Under the pieces are notes generated by a model. It saw only the letters and a list, made by a program, of their open reading frames with translations, was not told where the DNA came from and ran no database searches. Below, piece after piece: positions 6,317-7,000 of a stretch of 7,000 bases of DNA (positions are counted from its first letter, which is position 1; every line of letters begins with the position of its first letter). The DNA is from Clostridia bacterium. GTDB taxonomy: Bacteria > Bacillota > DSM-521 > Neomoorellales > Neomoorellaceae. The translations under genes and the position numbers were made by a program. The DNA lies in NCBI GenBank assembly GCA_012727745.1, contig JAAYGJ010000282.1:1-7000 (forward strand), written 5' to 3'.

Positions 6317-6320
6317 TAGG

Positions 6321-6635
6321 ATGGGAAAAAATCGACCCCGGCGCAGGTTGTTGGACAGGGCTCGCCGCCTGGAAAAGGCAGTAACAGACTTTTTAGAGTT
6401 GCCGGCTGATGCTGCCCTGGACCTGCCACGGTTGACGTTATTGGGCAATAACCGCCTGGTACTGGAAAATCACCGGGGCATCAGCGAATACCAGCCGGAG
6501 CGGGTGCGGCTTAAGCTCACAATCGGCGAACTGGAGATCAGGGGGACAGGTCTATTGTTGCGGGAGATTAAGGCGGACCTTGTCGCCTTGGAAGGCGTGA
6601 TTATCTCGCTTAGCTTTGAGGGACAGGGCCTTTAG
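6321..6635 (+). CDS. yqfC: Sporulation protein YqfC (YabP/YqfC family)
   Basis: This is a 104-residue protein of the YabP/YqfC family, found in spore-forming Firmicutes and produced in the mother cell under sigma-E in B. subtilis; its biochemical activity is not known. The N-terminus is strongly basic (KNRPRRRLLDRARRLEK). Family landmarks follow: DLPRLTLLGNNRLVLENHRGI at 34-54 (landmarks P36, L38, G42, N50, H51, G53), then EYQPERVRLKLTIGELEIRG at 56-75 and the closing EGVIISLSF at 91-99. No signal peptide or membrane segment is seen. The frame is open further upstream, back to about 6150, but those codons cross the rpsU terminator and lack family similarity. The strong ribosome binding site fixes ATG 6321. 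It is followed by yqfD after 32 bases, the usual pairing. Confidence 0.88.
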   Translation: MGKNRPRRRLLDRARRLEKAVTDFLELPADAALDLPRLTLLGNNRLVLENHRGISEYQPERVRLKLTIGELEIRGTGLLLREIKADLVALEGVIISLSFEGQGL

Positions 6636-6667
6636 GAGTTGGCCTGCAAGGGGAAGGTGACACAAGC

Positions 6668-7000
6668 ATGACTTTTTTACAAAACTGGTTGGCATATTTG
6701 AACGGTTACCTTGTACTTAACCTCAACGGCGAAAGATGTGAAGATTTTATTAACCTGGCCCTGGAACAGGAGATCAGCCTCTGGGATATGAAACGTCTGG
6801 GCAAGGACGGTATGCAGTTGAAACTGCCTTTGGCGGAGTTCCGGGCTTTACCCTCTCTGGCCAGAAAAAGCCGTTGTCGCGTACGCATTGTGGACAAGCG
6901 CGGCTGGCCCTTTTTTTACCGTCGCCTGCAGGGGCGGCAAATGTTGCTACTGGGAGGGCTTTTCTTTTTAGTAGTTATTTATCTCCTCTCCAGTTTTATC
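6668..7000 (+). CDS. yqfD: Sporulation protein YqfD, 5' part (continues beyond window)
   Basis: The first 111 residues of YqfD are present and the frame is still open at the window edge. YqfD is a membrane protein of spore formers, in B. subtilis made in the mother cell under sigma-E; its molecular role is not established. The N-terminal soluble part shows the family pattern: LNGYLVLNLNGERCEDFINLAL near 11-32 (landmarks G13, G21, F27, N29), ISLWD at 36-40, LPLAEFRAL at 53-61 and RKSRCRVRIVDKRGWPFF at 66-83. A hydrophobic segment of about 20 residues starts near 92 (LLLGGLFFLVVIYLL) and is the first predicted membrane helix, after the positively charged stretch YRRLQGR. AAGGTGA at 6654-6660, seven bases before the ATG, supports the start. 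The 32-base gap to yqfC suggests a two-gene transcript. Confidence 0.9.
   Translation, partial: MTFLQNWLAYLNGYLVLNLNGERCEDFINLALEQEISLWDMKRLGKDGMQLKLPLAEFRALPSLARKSRCRVRIVDKRGWPFFYRRLQGRQMLLLGGLFFLVVIYLLSSFI

Noticed and set aside
6150..6320. In-frame upstream extension of yqfC by 57 codons from a TTG
   Set aside because: It overlaps the end of rpsU, runs through the intrinsic terminator, and the added residues do not resemble the family; the strong ribosome binding site supports 6321.

Overview
The window reads as a chromosomal segment of an endospore-forming, low-to-middle GC Firmicute. Three things suggest a clostridial, possibly thermophilic or anaerobic (Moorella/Desulfotomaculum-like) lineage. 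The gene order is grpE-dnaK-dnaJ-rsmE-mtaB-hit-rpsU-yqfC-yqfD. DnaK carries the Gram-positive type deletion of about 24 residues in its ATPase domain. YqfC and YqfD are restricted to spore formers. The genus is an inference and cannot be fixed from this sequence alone. All genes lie on the + strand and are tightly packed. No stretch of 300 bases or more lacks a gene, and there is no sign of mobile elements, CRISPR, tRNA or rRNA.

Bases 1-3393 hold the chaperone block: the 3' part of grpE, then complete dnaK and dnaJ, with gaps of only about 14 bases. This is the full Hsp70 cycle: DnaK is the ATP-driven chaperone, DnaJ delivers substrate and triggers hydrolysis, and GrpE exchanges nucleotide. 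The heat-shock control region (expected hrcA/CIRCE) would lie upstream of the window.

Bases 3407-5895 hold RNA-modification and housekeeping genes that continue the same transcription unit. rsmE encodes a 16S rRNA m3U methyltransferase, mtaB a tRNA ms2t6A methylthiotransferase, and hit an HIT-family nucleotide hydrolase with a TTG start. The upstream part of this block couples protein folding to ribosome and tRNA maturation.

Bases 5892-6268 form an apparently self-contained unit for ribosomal protein S21. A near-consensus sigma-A promoter (TTGACG, 17 bases, TATAAT) overlaps the stop codon of hit. It is followed by a leader of about 56 bases with a possible 5'-terminal stem-loop, then rpsU, and then a strong intrinsic terminator.

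Bases 6321-7000 begin a sporulation block: yqfC and the 5' part of yqfD, separated from rpsU by the terminator and therefore expected to have their own, probably sporulation-specific, promoter.

I found no undescribed system here. The points of most interest are regulatory: the rpsU promoter and leader, possible start-site hairpins at rsmE and mtaB, and the apparent absence of prmA and yqeY from places where related genomes often carry them.
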